From contig JBIKXS010000005.1 in NCBI GenBank assembly GCA_044355655.1, positions 39,391 to 103,390 on the forward strand: a DNA stretch of 64,000 nt, written 5' to 3'. Positions 36,664 to 46,419 of the stretch are shown in pieces; the first letter of the stretch is position 1, and every line of letters starts with the position of its first letter. The notes beneath the pieces were generated by a model that searched no databases, was not told where the DNA came from, and saw only the letters and a program-made list of their open reading frames with translations. Position numbers and translations under genes: made by a program. Source of the stretch: UBA3064 sp023258775. GTDB lineage: Bacteria > Pseudomonadota > Gammaproteobacteria > Burkholderiales > Burkholderiaceae_E.

Positions 36664-37356
36664 ATGAGTACCCTAGCCTTGCATTTATGGCGCTGGCAGC
36701 AATGCGAACAGGTCTTACGCTTGCGATATCCGAAGCATGGCGTTTTAGGGGCACTTAGTATCAGTCGCACAACGCATCGAAGTCTCCGCGATGAGCAGCT
36801 ACATTTTCCAGAACTCGATTTAAAATCTAAAAACGATAAGAGCCTTTGTTTTTTTCATCGCCATGATGCAAAGCAAGTCGAAGCAGGGCATTTTCACTTT
36901 TTTCAGCATCATCAACCCGAAGATGTGCATTTGCTTGCACTGGCTTTAAATTGGCATGGCTGGCCCCATCGGCTCTTTAGTGTGAACCGATGGGTCACCG
37001 GTGAGACCTGGATGCCCGCAACGCAAACCTGGCAGCATTTTAAGAAGTGGCGAATCCGCACTGAGCGTCGATGGGTTGATGCTTGGCGTGTCTGTGAGCA
37101 TATGGATCAATCGACGCAAGACCTCGCCCTGGTTGGATTGTGGCTAGAGTCCTTGTTGGCATGCCTAGAGCCGCAAATCAAAGCTTGTTTGCGGGCTCGA
37201 GACCGCAACCTCGCCGATTGGATCGATCGCAAGCCCGGTGTGAACCTACTTGAGGATCAGTCGCTCGAAGTCCTTAGCGAACAACCGATTTGCTGGGATG
37301 AGATTGTGTGCTCGTCGGTCACCGATCGATGTAGCTTATTCAAAATCAAAACTTAA
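36664..37356 (+). CDS. DUF6969-like hypothetical protein
   Basis: About 230 residues. Contains FFHRHDAKQVEAGHFHFF, then LALALNWHGWPHRLFSVNRWVTGETW, a His/Trp-rich pattern I associate with DUF6969. Function unknown. Start uncertain: ATG 36664 or GTG 36640, neither with a clear ribosome site. The 3' end overlaps the convergent photolyase gene by 21 bases. Confidence 0.75.
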   Translation: MSTLALHLWRWQQCEQVLRLRYPKHGVLGALSISRTTHRSLRDEQLHFPELDLKSKNDKSLCFFHRHDAKQVEAGHFHFFQHHQPEDVHLLALALNWHGWPHRLFSVNRWVTGETWMPATQTWQHFKKWRIRTERRWVDAWRVCEHMDQSTQDLALVGLWLESLLACLEPQIKACLRARDRNLADWIDRKPGVNLLEDQSLEVLSEQPICWDEIVCSSVTDRCSLFKIKT

Positions 37357-39060
37357 TTGATTCGAAAGTTTCGGTTCCTTTCTCCCGGCATTGGTTTTTC
37401 GAGTAATTTTCCCGTTATTGCCTGGCAAAAACCGCTCCTGACTTCGCATTGCGGAGGCGTGTTTGCGAATTACTGATTGGGTTTCAGCAACAACGCTCGA
37501 TTGCGCCCTTAAGGCGTGCACCTTGACTTTGGCTTCCCGGGTTGCCTGTGCCAGATCAACGATCGGTTCAATAATCAGACCGCTTGTTGATTGTCGAAAG
37601 CGCGCAGGCGCCAGCCAAGGCTCAAAGATAAATTGATCAGGAATTGACCGTAACGCAGGCAGAAAGCGGCGAACAAAAATGCCCTCAGGATCATGTTCAA
37701 TGGCTTGCTTAATCGGGTTATAAACCCGGGTGGTATTGATACCTGTGGTGCCAGACTGCATTTGCATCTGACTCCAATGAATGCCGGCTTCGAAGTCAAG
37801 AAAGTGTTTGGCAAGCCACAGGCCAAGCTCGCGCCAGTGCAGCCAGAGCGCATAGCTTGCAACCGATACCAACATCGCCCGCATACGAAAGTTCAGCCAT
37901 CCACAATCCTCAAGCATGCGAACGCAGGCATCGACCATCGGCCATCCGGTTTGCCCTGCTTTCAAGGCCTCAAAGCGGGCTTGATCGAAGTCAGACTCAC
38001 GCAAACCATCATAGCCCCGGTGCATGTTATAGAACTCAATTTCTGGTTCTGTTTCAAGCTTTTGAATGAAGTGGCAGTGCCAGTGCAAGCGGCTCAAAAA
38101 TCCCTCGAGCCCTTTGTATTGGCGATTCGATCGATCGCCGATTGCCTCGAGTTTTGACCTGGTTTCCTGGACAAGCTCGCGCATGCTGATGCAACCATAA
38201 CTCAAGTAAACCGATAGCCTGGAGCAGGCCTCCGGAGCTATAAGTGGTGAGGAGATGCCGCCGCGGTAAAGCGTACTGCGGGTTTCTAGAAAGCTTGCAA
38301 AATGAGCCTTGGCTGCTCGCAATCCTCCACGCTGCCGATGGGGTGGACGCAGTGGACTTAGCGCGAGCGCATCGGCTGATGGTAACGGTAGGTCTGATAG
38401 CCCGTCTACAGTGAAAAACCTTGCGGAATGTAATGGAATATAGATTAGTCGATCGCGTTCAATTTCAGCGTCAAGACTGATCTGCGCATCCGATTCATGG
38501 GACTTGGGCCCATACGTTTTAACCAATGAACTGTGTAGCAATGCTCTTCCTGCTCGAAGCGCTTCAGCAGCCTTAGTGGGATCAAATTTAACCCGCGACT
38601 GACGCATCAAAAGTTCCCACTGGGATGCCCATGCTTTGCGTTGCTTAAGACCTCTCACCACGCCAAACTGCCGGTATTCACACCAACGCACGCGATGCCG
38701 CTTGCACCAGTCAAGCATCTCGCGATCTCGCTTGTAGCTTGATCCGTCGCCGGTTTCCATATGACTATGAATACAAGCAATGCCGATCGCTTGATGTAAG
38801 TAATCGAAGGCCTCCTGAGCCTGATCGCATAGCATGATGTTCAAGCCCGTACCCCAAAAACTTAGCTCTTTGTGCAAATCTTGATAGCATTCGAGTGCAA
38901 ACTCATAATGTTGAGCCGCAAGTCCGCTTGCGCGCCAAAGCGCGCTCTCAATCAGTATCAGGGCTAGTGCCGGACCTTCGCTTATTGCATGGTGAACTGC
39001 TTCATGATCTTCTAGACGAAGGTCGCGCTTAAACCAGACAATTTGTAAGCCTTGACTCAT
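37336..39060 (-). CDS. Cryptochrome/photolyase family protein
   Basis: 574 residues. N-terminal antenna domain begins IVWFKRDLRLEDHEAV; the FAD domain has GGISSPLIAPEACSRLSVYL, YLSYGCISMREL, GQTGWPMVDACVRML, CGWLNFRMRAMLVS and WSQMQMQSGTTGINTTRVYN. The last part differs from the usual GTDA-RxFNP, which points to the branch with an extended, divergent C-terminus. Likely light-driven repair of pyrimidine dimers or a photoreceptor. A basic tail of about 60 residues follows. Expressed alone on the minus strand. Confidence 0.92.
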   Translation of the reverse strand: MSQGLQIVWFKRDLRLEDHEAVHHAISEGPALALILIESALWRASGLAAQHYEFALECYQDLHKELSFWGTGLNIMLCDQAQEAFDYLHQAIGIACIHSHMETGDGSSYKRDREMLDWCKRHRVRWCEYRQFGVVRGLKQRKAWASQWELLMRQSRVKFDPTKAAEALRAGRALLHSSLVKTYGPKSHESDAQISLDAEIERDRLIYIPLHSARFFTVDGLSDLPLPSADALALSPLRPPHRQRGGLRAAKAHFASFLETRSTLYRGGISSPLIAPEACSRLSVYLSYGCISMRELVQETRSKLEAIGDRSNRQYKGLEGFLSRLHWHCHFIQKLETEPEIEFYNMHRGYDGLRESDFDQARFEALKAGQTGWPMVDACVRMLEDCGWLNFRMRAMLVSVASYALWLHWRELGLWLAKHFLDFEAGIHWSQMQMQSGTTGINTTRVYNPIKQAIEHDPEGIFVRRFLPALRSIPDQFIFEPWLAPARFRQSTSGLIIEPIVDLAQATREAKVKVHALRAQSSVVAETQSVIRKHASAMRSQERFLPGNNGKITRKTNAGRKEPKLSNQLSFDFE

Positions 39061-39176
39061 CTGAGAACTCTAAATACCGCTACAAAATATTAGAAGACGC
39101 CACCTCAGCGGTCTGCTGGTCACTAGCAGCGTCGAGCGAAGCATCTTGCACTAACGTTGCGTCGCTGAACAAGAAC

Positions 39177-40442
39177 TTATTTCGATGAACCTAATTCGCC
39201 GAGTCGATTAGCAATCGCATGCGGTGACCATAAATCCCTGCGCCAGTACAAAGACATCCAAAGTGTTAGTGCCAAGCCTGTTGCAGCGTATCCCAGTGCG
39301 ACCTGTTCAAAGCCCCATCTCTCAATCAAGGGTCCTGCAAGTAACAATCCAATCGGAAGACCCCAGATGGCAAGCATACGCATGCCCATCACGCGACCCC
39401 GATAAGCGACTTCAGTGCCTCGTAGCATGACTGCAGCAAGCGGTGTGAGGCAAAGGCTTGAGCTAAGGCCCGCGAGTGTTAAAAGAACAATACCAATACG
39501 CAGTTCGCGACTGAAGGCGAAAGCGACATCGATCAAAAACCATAGTAAGGCTGCAAGCAGCATGACCCGCGCTGCGCCAATCGGGAGTTTGTTAGATCCC
39601 AGTGCAATTGAGCCAATTAAGCCCCCAAAGGCAAAGCTTGCGGCAAGCGTGCTCAACCCCTCTTGACCGAGACCGTATTGATGTTTTGCGACATAAGGTA
39701 GGAGGCCAAGAAAAAATGGAAATGCGAGCAGATTGACAAGAAAGGCGAGCCACATTGCGCCAAGAAGCGCGGGCTTATCCCAGACATAGCGAAAGGCTGT
39801 GCCGAGTTCACTGATCGCAGCGCTAAGTCTTTTGTTACCGACATAGGGTTCCGAATCCACGCGATTGCTTTGCATGGACAGGATTTGCCTGGTCAGCAGA
39901 AAGCTTATGCAGTAAAGGAAAACAATCACAACGTAAGCCCAAACCATGCCAAACGCAGCCACTGTTGAAGCACCCGCAAGCGCACCCGCGATACGCGCAG
40001 AGTCGGAGGTAATTCGCGCGATGCCAAGACCTCCCATCAATTGTTGGGGTGGCAGTATCATGGCAATAACTGCGTAGCGCATCACCATATCTGAGGGCCT
40101 CACGATGCCAGCGAGTAAGGCAAGCACCAGCACAGCCATCGGTGTGAGTGCATCCTGCCAGGCAAGAACCAGCAATACGCTCGCGAGCAGGGCGTAAAAA
40201 GCGCGGGTCATCCAAAAGAGCTTCGCGTAGCCGATCCTGTCACCCGCCACACCGAAAACCGGCGAAATCAAGGAGCCGATGTAGTGAAGCGCCCCGAAAA
40301 CAGCAAGTAAGCTGACTGATCCGGAGGTTACGAGCACGTACCAACCCAGGATCAGTACTTCCATTTCGACAGCCCAGGACATGGCAAGATCGCCAGCCCA
40401 TTGGAATCGGAAGCCGCGAACGCGAAAGGGTGCAAGCATCAA
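39177..40442 (-). CDS. MFS transporter
   Basis: 421 residues, about twelve membrane segments. Similar by pattern to the enterobactin-exporter-like/MFS_3 group (SPVFGVAGDRIGYAKLFWMT). Four-base overlap (ATGA) with the methyltransferase gene upstream, so both are translated from one message. Substrate unknown; perhaps exports a product that the methyltransferase modifies. Confidence 0.87.
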   Translation of the reverse strand: MMLAPFRVRGFRFQWAGDLAMSWAVEMEVLILGWYVLVTSGSVSLLAVFGALHYIGSLISPVFGVAGDRIGYAKLFWMTRAFYALLASVLLVLAWQDALTPMAVLVLALLAGIVRPSDMVMRYAVIAMILPPQQLMGGLGIARITSDSARIAGALAGASTVAAFGMVWAYVVIVFLYCISFLLTRQILSMQSNRVDSEPYVGNKRLSAAISELGTAFRYVWDKPALLGAMWLAFLVNLLAFPFFLGLLPYVAKHQYGLGQEGLSTLAASFAFGGLIGSIALGSNKLPIGAARVMLLAALLWFLIDVAFAFSRELRIGIVLLTLAGLSSSLCLTPLAAVMLRGTEVAYRGRVMGMRMLAIWGLPIGLLLAGPLIERWGFEQVALGYAATGLALTLWMSLYWRRDLWSPHAIANRLGELGSSK

Positions 40443-41059
40443 TTTTGCTTTTGCGCCACCATACCGAGGAGGGCCGACATGCCTTCGTGCCCGCGTCCCT
40501 CGTGAATTTCAGTTTCGTAAGTGCGCAAATCAAGCATGCGATAGTTTTTGAATGACTCACGCATTAAGGCTTCGTCATACATATGCTCAAGAATGCCGGG
40601 GCCACCCGTGTTGTAGGCGAGCTGCTTTGCGGTGTACCCCTGAATGACCAGCATGCCGCCTGGTTTTAGCGCCTGATCAATATTCGCAAAAATCTGGCTT
40701 CTCACATCGGGTGCTGCAAATTGGAAAAATATACCGATCACATTGTCAAAACGTTCTGGCCTCCAGTTGAACTGTTCCCAGGAGCAAACTTCCCATTGCA
40801 CACTCACTTGCTCACGTTTGGCTAGCGCTCGTGCCTTTTCGATGGCAAGGTCAGAAAAATCAAAACCCTCAACCTGATGGCCTTGTTTTGCAAGCCACAC
40901 GCCGTTGCGGCCTTCACCATCTGCGACCATTAAGCACCGGCCGGGTTTGAGGTAGGCTTGTGCCTCGCGTAGATAGTTATTGGGTTCTTCACCAAAAAGG
41001 TAGCCTGGTTCGGCGAAGCGGCTGTTCCAGCGTTCTAGGGGATTTTGAAAACTATTCAT
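40439..41059 (-). CDS. Class-I SAM-dependent methyltransferase (TehB-like)
   Basis: About 206 residues from ATG 41059. N-terminal WNSRFAEPGYLFGEEPNNYL, SAM site VADGEGRNGVWLAKQGHQVEGFD, and a later RHLKPGG-like ALKPGGMLVIQGYT. The style matches small tellurite/thiol methyltransferases such as TehB. Its start codon shares two bases with the start codon of the divergent gamma-glutamyltranspeptidase gene. Coupled to the MFS gene downstream. Confidence 0.88.
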   Translation of the reverse strand: MNSFQNPLERWNSRFAEPGYLFGEEPNNYLREAQAYLKPGRCLMVADGEGRNGVWLAKQGHQVEGFDFSDLAIEKARALAKREQVSVQWEVCSWEQFNWRPERFDNVIGIFFQFAAPDVRSQIFANIDQALKPGGMLVIQGYTAKQLAYNTGGPGILEHMYDEALMRESFKNYRMLDLRTYETEIHEGRGHEGMSALLGMVAQKQN

Positions 41060-42974
41060 GAAACTTCGCCTTGGTTCAGTCAAAGAGGACTCACGAGACC
41101 TCAATTTTCACGCGATCCTTGTTTTTATCACAGCCCTGTTCGGGCTTGTGATTTCAATAACCCTTGGGCTTTCATTTCCTAAGGCCGCGAACGCTGCGCA
41201 GAACTCGAATGCAATTGAATCGATACCCAGGCAGCCCGAATCGGCTTTAGGGTTTCGCCAAGATTTGTCGAATGTACCAATTCGGTTCCCTGAGGCTATG
41301 ATTGTTAGTGCGCATCCGCTTGCGTCTTGGGCGGGTTATCGAGCGCTCGCCAAAGGTGGGTCAGCACTGGATGCAGCGATCGCAGCACAGTGGATGTTGG
41401 CTGTTGTCGAGCCACAGTCCTCAGGTCTTGGTGGTGGCGGTTTTTTGCTTTTTGCTGACCCTTCGAAGAATCGTATGTTTGCTTACGATGGTCGCGAACA
41501 AGCCCCTTCTGCAAGTCTGGCCGATGATCTTCGCTATATCGATTCGCAAGATCGATCATCACCGTTGCCAAGTCCGCGAGCCTCCGGTCGATCAGTTGGC
41601 GTACCCGGCCTGGTTGCACTACTGGCAAAGGCCCATGAGGCAGACGCCTTGCTCCCCTGGTCTGTTTTGCTCGAGGATGCAATCGCTGTTGCTCGCGATG
41701 GATTCCCGATAAGTCGTCGACTTGCACAGTCACTCGCCCTTGCTGAGCATGGGCTTCGCGCTAATCCCGGGGCGGCTTCGTTTTGGCTTGATGCCGAGGG
41801 GAGGGCGCTCCAAGAAGGTTTTTGGTTGAAACAGCTTGCGCTGGCGAATACGCTAGAGAGGCTTGCCCGGGAAGGCCCGATTGCCTTTTACCAAGGTCCG
41901 ATCGCTAACGCTGTGATCCGTGAGGCAACACGAGTCCGGGCTGGCTTTACCCCAAGCCGCATGAGGCAAACTGATCTGAATCACTATCGCGTTCGCACGA
42001 TGCAGCCTTTATGCACGGTCTTCTTGCAATATCAGGTTTGCGGTATGCCACCGCCTTCTTCGGGTGGCCTTGCGATCGCACAAATTCTGGGCATCCTTTC
42101 ACAGTTTGATGTGCGCGAGCCCTCAGTAATCATGAACCATCGTCTTATCGAGGCGCAGCGATTAGCCTACGCCGACCGGGATAAATATGTTGCAGACTTA
42201 TACCCCGAAACCCTTGGGCTTGCACCTTGGGGTTGGATGCTTGAACCCGACTACCTCAGGGCACGAGCTGGATTGATTAGCGACGAACAAAGCATGGGAA
42301 CAGCACCTGCAGGGCAATCACCACATGGCTTTGATTTGGCAAGTGCCCCTCATGACATGGAATCTGGAACGACTCATGTTTCAGTGATTGACTCGCAGGG
42401 GCGTGCTGTTTCTCTCACGACAAGCATCGAGGCTTCTTTTGGATCTTATTTATATACCGATGCAGGTTTCTTCCTCAATAATCAATTGACTGATTTTTCT
42501 CCTTTGCCTTCCGATGCCATGGGAAAGCCGATTGCCAACAGACTAAGTGGTTCAAAGCGGCCGCGCAGTTCGATGGCGCCGACGATCGTGCTTGCTCCTG
42601 GCGATCCGGCAAATCAATCACTGGGAGAAGTTTTCTTGGTCACCGGCACCCCAGGGGGTTCAGCCATTATTCAATACATAAGTCGCCAGCTTATTGCGAT
42701 GCTTGCCTGGGGTAAAGATCCTCAAATCGCGGCGATGATGCCCCACCTTGGCGCGTTCAATCGTGCGCCTACGATTGTCGGGTCAGAGCACCCGGCACCG
42801 GGCATCGATTTCGCGAGTATGCTCAAAGATTTAGAGCGGCGCGGTCATCGGTTTTATTTTCAACCACAGATCAGTGGCGTTGCAAGCATTCGCGTTAGGC
42901 GGGACTTCACCGGCAAGCGGGTCCTCGAGGCGGGCATCGACCCGCGTCGAGAAGGTGCTGCTGCCGGTTATTGA
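41058..42974 (+). CDS. ggt: Gamma-glutamyltranspeptidase
   Basis: Self-cleaving Ntn hydrolase that breaks the gamma-glutamyl bond of glutathione in the periplasm. 638 residues. A membrane/signal segment is at about 18-46. Large-subunit core GGSALDAAIAAQWMLAVVEPQ and SSGLGGGGFLL, Arg site YDGREQAP; the nucleophile is Thr438 in ESGTTHVSVID, the start of the small subunit; later GTPGGSAIIQYI. The N-terminus to 41058 has no nearby ribosome site (AGGGGA is about 16 bases away). Confidence 0.94.
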   Translation: MKLRLGSVKEDSRDLNFHAILVFITALFGLVISITLGLSFPKAANAAQNSNAIESIPRQPESALGFRQDLSNVPIRFPEAMIVSAHPLASWAGYRALAKGGSALDAAIAAQWMLAVVEPQSSGLGGGGFLLFADPSKNRMFAYDGREQAPSASLADDLRYIDSQDRSSPLPSPRASGRSVGVPGLVALLAKAHEADALLPWSVLLEDAIAVARDGFPISRRLAQSLALAEHGLRANPGAASFWLDAEGRALQEGFWLKQLALANTLERLAREGPIAFYQGPIANAVIREATRVRAGFTPSRMRQTDLNHYRVRTMQPLCTVFLQYQVCGMPPPSSGGLAIAQILGILSQFDVREPSVIMNHRLIEAQRLAYADRDKYVADLYPETLGLAPWGWMLEPDYLRARAGLISDEQSMGTAPAGQSPHGFDLASAPHDMESGTTHVSVIDSQGRAVSLTTSIEASFGSYLYTDAGFFLNNQLTDFSPLPSDAMGKPIANRLSGSKRPRSSMAPTIVLAPGDPANQSLGEVFLVTGTPGGSAIIQYISRQLIAMLAWGKDPQIAAMMPHLGAFNRAPTIVGSEHPAPGIDFASMLKDLERRGHRFYFQPQISGVASIRVRRDFTGKRVLEAGIDPRREGAAAGY

Positions 42975-42983
42975 GTTCAATCT

Positions 42984-43526
42984 TTACTCAGGGCAACCGT
43001 CTGCCTCTGTAAAACCAAGAGCAGCCATGAAGCGAAACACCATGATGTAAGAAGCGGTCAGGCTCATTAAGTCAAGCAACTGTTGTTCGTTGAGGGCAGT
43101 ACGGATAGCCGCAACCACCGGGTCACTAACCTTGGTTTTGCGAGTCATTTCGACTGTGAGCGCAAGGATTGCTCGGTCAAGACCTGGGAAAAGTGCTCGA
43201 TTGCCCACCGCTGTTACCGGATCACGCAGGGCCGATGCCTGCATTTCATTGCCACCGAGCTTGCGAAAAGCTGCTAGGTGCTGATTAAAGGCAGCATCTG
43301 TCGAATGCAAGGCAGCCAGGGAGCAAATCACCAACTCCCGAACTCGTGCGTCAACCATGATGTCGCCACGGATGATGCCCATAAAATCATTCCAGGCCTT
43401 TGCCATCGGCGGGGAATTCAGAAGAATACGGTCTAGGTTCGAAAGCGGTCCACCGCGACGCTTGCGCATCGCAGCAATCGTTTCGGCTGGCTCCGACAAA
43501 TCATTCGGTTTCGGTGGAATGCGCAT
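42984..43526 (-). CDS. Carboxymuconolactone decarboxylase-family protein
   Basis: 180 residues from ATG 43526, which has GGAG upstream. CMD-fold features: RVRELVICSLAALHSTDAAF NQH-type segment and AFRKLGGNEMQ. The CxxC of AhpD peroxidases is absent, so a thiol peroxidase role is unlikely. No further role is evident. Convergent with ggt, 9 bases apart. Confidence 0.85.
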   Translation of the reverse strand: MRIPPKPNDLSEPAETIAAMRKRRGGPLSNLDRILLNSPPMAKAWNDFMGIIRGDIMVDARVRELVICSLAALHSTDAAFNQHLAAFRKLGGNEMQASALRDPVTAVGNRALFPGLDRAILALTVEMTRKTKVSDPVVAAIRTALNEQQLLDLMSLTASYIMVFRFMAALGFTEADGCPE

Positions 43527-43624
43527 AAAGAGCTCCAAGATGAAGGGCGCGTAGCATGCTAATTATGGCAGATGAAGCATACTGATCACGAATGCCTGAG
43601 AACGGCGCAGCGATGGAGAAAAGA

Positions 43625-43987
43625 ATGGCCCTTGTAATGCTTAACATCAGTTACGCCCCACAGGCGATGGAATGGTTCATGACCCACCCCGAAGACAGGC
43701 AGTCGCAAGTGGAGTCGCTATTCCAGTCGGCGCAATGCCGACTGATCGGTGCTTGGTATGTGAATGGCTCAAACCGGGCAATATTTGTCGTTGAAGGTGA
43801 ACCGGAAAATACCCGAGCTGTTGGTATTGTTGCGCTAGCGTCAAAATCGGTCATCAGCTGCGAAACCAGCGATCTGACCGCATTTTCAGACGCAAGGGCT
43901 TACTTTGCGCGAGCGCAATCGATTCAAAAAGACTACGAATCGCGTCAAACAGGATCGGTCCCTTCGTTTTTGGCTTCAAACGGATAG
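43625..43987 (+). CDS. Hypothetical protein
   Basis: 120 residues from ATG 43625, with GGAG well placed; longer reading frames lack a site. A ferredoxin-like alternation is suggested (MALVMLNISYAPQAMEWF; CRLIGAWYVNGSNRAIFVVEGE), reminiscent of GYD/DUF3303-type proteins, but I cannot confirm it. Overlaps the convergent MORN-repeat gene by 43 bases. Confidence 0.7.
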   Translation: MALVMLNISYAPQAMEWFMTHPEDRQSQVESLFQSAQCRLIGAWYVNGSNRAIFVVEGEPENTRAVGIVALASKSVISCETSDLTAFSDARAYFARAQSIQKDYESRQTGSVPSFLASNG

Positions 43988-46377
43988 TCATTAACTTGCA
44001 GTTTGATCGGCTCAACGAGGCGATTGTTTGCCCATCGGCCTGCTTGTTTAACCTGGCCTTTGGGGTCGTAAAGTATCCCCAGTCCGTGAGGGTGGTCGGC
44101 TTCAAAAAAACCAACGTAACGCGAGCCGTCTGAGAGCGTATAAATCCCTCGTCCGCATCGTTTATCCTGCTCCCAATGTCCATGGTAGCTTTTGCCGTCG
44201 GGCCAGTAGTAGCTGCCATGGCCATGAAAGTGTTTGGCAACAAATCCACCGACATAGCGTCGACCATCGCTCAGTTGCAGATCACCCTGGCCCTCGGCCT
44301 GGCCCTGCTGAAACAAACCTCGGTAGACGCGCCCATCAGGCGATCGTAAGCAACCAATACCTTGGGGTTTGCCGTGCTCAAAATCGCCTTCGTACATGCT
44401 TCCATCGGCTGTTTTGAGGCGCCCTTTGCCGTGGGGTTCATGCCCCAGAAACAAACCTCGGTAATTGCTACCGTCGGGAGATCTTAAAGACCCCTCGCCG
44501 ATCATGTTGCCTTCAAGCCACTGCCCCTGGAAAATTCGACCGTCGGGAAGCCTCAAGACACCCTGACCCTGTGGTACGCCTGCCACAAAATGGCCTTCGA
44601 ATTGCCGTCCATCCGGCAGATCCATCTGGCCGATCCCTTGCGGGTCGCCATGCTGAAACTGTCCGAGGTAGCGTCGCCCGTCAGGCCAGCGCAAGTGTCC
44701 CTGCCCGTGCATACGATGTCGATGCCAGTCGCCTTCATAGCGAAGGCCCCCTTCAAGGATCGCCAAACCTTGGCCGTGGCGTTTGCCTTGGTGCCAGCTG
44801 CCGCAATACATTCGCCCATCGGGCCAAGACAAGATGCCCTCGCCATGAAATCGCCCCTGTTCGAACTCGCCGACATAGCTCCTGCCATCAGGCAATCGCA
44901 TCACGCCCTGCTTATGGGGTCTTCCCTCTTCGATATAACCCTCATAACTTCTACCGTTGGGCCAGTGCAGGCTTCCTTCGCCTTTTGGCGTATGGCCATC
45001 AAAAGGCCCCTGATAGCGGCGCCCATCCGGCCAGACCATGCTACCTCGTCCGCGAATGGCAGCCTGCAGCCAGTCGCCTGCGTAGCTTGTGCCATCGACA
45101 AGGGTGAGTGTGCCAAAGCCTGCAGGTTCGCCGCGCTCAAAGCGTCCGATGAATAGATTACCGCTTGCGCTTCGCAATCGACCATCACCTTGCGGTACAC
45201 CCTGATCGAATTGTCCAACATACTCGGTTTGGTCAGGCCAGTGCATACTTCCCTGGCCCTGTGGGCGTTCTTCGCTGATCTGCCCAGTGTATACCCGCCC
45301 GTCAGGCCAACTAAGCTTGCCTGGTCCGCGGAGTATGTCGCCTTCGAATTGCCCTTGTAGTTCGCGGCCGTCAGGAAAGCGCAGACAGGCCATGCCACGA
45401 ATACGTTCATCGACAAGGGGGCCGCAAAGTTGCTTGCCGCTTGGCCAGGTCATCGTTGCCAGGCTTTGCACCACATCCTCACGCCAAGTCACAAGCATTT
45501 GCCGTCCATCGGGCCAGTGGGAGATTGCTTCGCCGTCCCGCTTACCCCGTCGCCATTGCCCCACGGTGCGAACACCGTCAGGCGTGAAGCTTGTGGCTTC
45601 GCCTTCGGCTAAGCCGCTTTGCCAGCTAGCAAGGAAGCGCAAACCATTGCTGAACTGCCTCTCCCCTGGACCATTGGCTTTTCCTGCTTTGAATTCCCCA
45701 ACATGGATGCTGCCATCGGGCCAGCGCATTTCACCTTGGCCATTGGGTTCGGCCATCCATAAAGATCCGCGATAGCTTCGGCCGTCTGGCCAGGTCAACT
45801 CACCCTCATCGGCAAGCTCGGCGTTTCGCAAAAGTCCCTGGAATGTCCTGCCATCGGGCCACTCGAGCCGCCCGAAGCCATTCGATTCGTCCTCAAATCG
45901 ACCTTCAAATATTCGTCCATCTGGCCAAATCAGACGACCTAAGCCCTTTGGCTGCCCTGCGTGATACTGCCCTTCGTGGATCATGCCGTTGGGACGCTTT
46001 GTCTTGCCCCGGCCCTGAGCAAATCCGTGAAGCACTTCGCCTTGGAAGAGGCAACCATCGGGATAGCTGATGCGGACTTCACCATGCAGTTCGCCAGACT
46101 CCCAACGCCCCTCAATGCGTAGGCCTTGTGGCTGCGTCCAGCTCGCATCGCCATGAGGCAGACCGTCGAGAAGCTTGCCTTCGAAAATGCTCCCATCATG
46201 CAAGTGCACACGCAAGTGCTCGTGCTGAATCAACTCGCTGAGTTGTAGCTGATGACCACGCAAATCGATCGACTTCGTGGCCGCTTTGTGAATTGTTGCT
46301 AATGATTGAATCGGGCGCTGGCGCTCAACATTGGCGCCCTCGGCCAAATCGGGTTTTACTTGCTTGGGGCTTAACAC
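43945..46377 (-). CDS. Giant MORN-repeat protein
   Basis: 810 residues, GTG start. After about 55 non-repeat residues there are about 32 consecutive 23-residue MORN repeats (PDGRxYxGxFxxGxxxGxGxLxW), ending near residue 785 with a short tail. Some units are degraded (PSGKQLCGPLVD; PDQTEYVGQF). No signal peptide or enzyme domain is seen. MORN proteins form elongated beta scaffolds for proteins or membranes. Function here is unknown. Ends within the convergent 43625 gene. Confidence 0.9.
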   Translation of the reverse strand: MLSPKQVKPDLAEGANVERQRPIQSLATIHKAATKSIDLRGHQLQLSELIQHEHLRVHLHDGSIFEGKLLDGLPHGDASWTQPQGLRIEGRWESGELHGEVRISYPDGCLFQGEVLHGFAQGRGKTKRPNGMIHEGQYHAGQPKGLGRLIWPDGRIFEGRFEDESNGFGRLEWPDGRTFQGLLRNAELADEGELTWPDGRSYRGSLWMAEPNGQGEMRWPDGSIHVGEFKAGKANGPGERQFSNGLRFLASWQSGLAEGEATSFTPDGVRTVGQWRRGKRDGEAISHWPDGRQMLVTWREDVVQSLATMTWPSGKQLCGPLVDERIRGMACLRFPDGRELQGQFEGDILRGPGKLSWPDGRVYTGQISEERPQGQGSMHWPDQTEYVGQFDQGVPQGDGRLRSASGNLFIGRFERGEPAGFGTLTLVDGTSYAGDWLQAAIRGRGSMVWPDGRRYQGPFDGHTPKGEGSLHWPNGRSYEGYIEEGRPHKQGVMRLPDGRSYVGEFEQGRFHGEGILSWPDGRMYCGSWHQGKRHGQGLAILEGGLRYEGDWHRHRMHGQGHLRWPDGRRYLGQFQHGDPQGIGQMDLPDGRQFEGHFVAGVPQGQGVLRLPDGRIFQGQWLEGNMIGEGSLRSPDGSNYRGLFLGHEPHGKGRLKTADGSMYEGDFEHGKPQGIGCLRSPDGRVYRGLFQQGQAEGQGDLQLSDGRRYVGGFVAKHFHGHGSYYWPDGKSYHGHWEQDKRCGRGIYTLSDGSRYVGFFEADHPHGLGILYDPKGQVKQAGRWANNRLVEPIKLQVNDYPFEAKNEGTDPV

Positions 46378-46419
46378 CGAGCCTGTCTCAGGTGGCAGTC
46401 ACCATTGAGCCCGACCTGA

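Noticed and set aside
36300..36770. Antisense frame of 156 codons, Cys-rich in parts
   Set aside because: It is the mirror of the small peptide gene and its stem-loops and lacks a ribosome site.
41305..41733. Minus-strand frame in ggt
   Set aside because: Shadow of the gamma-glutamyltranspeptidase coding sequence.
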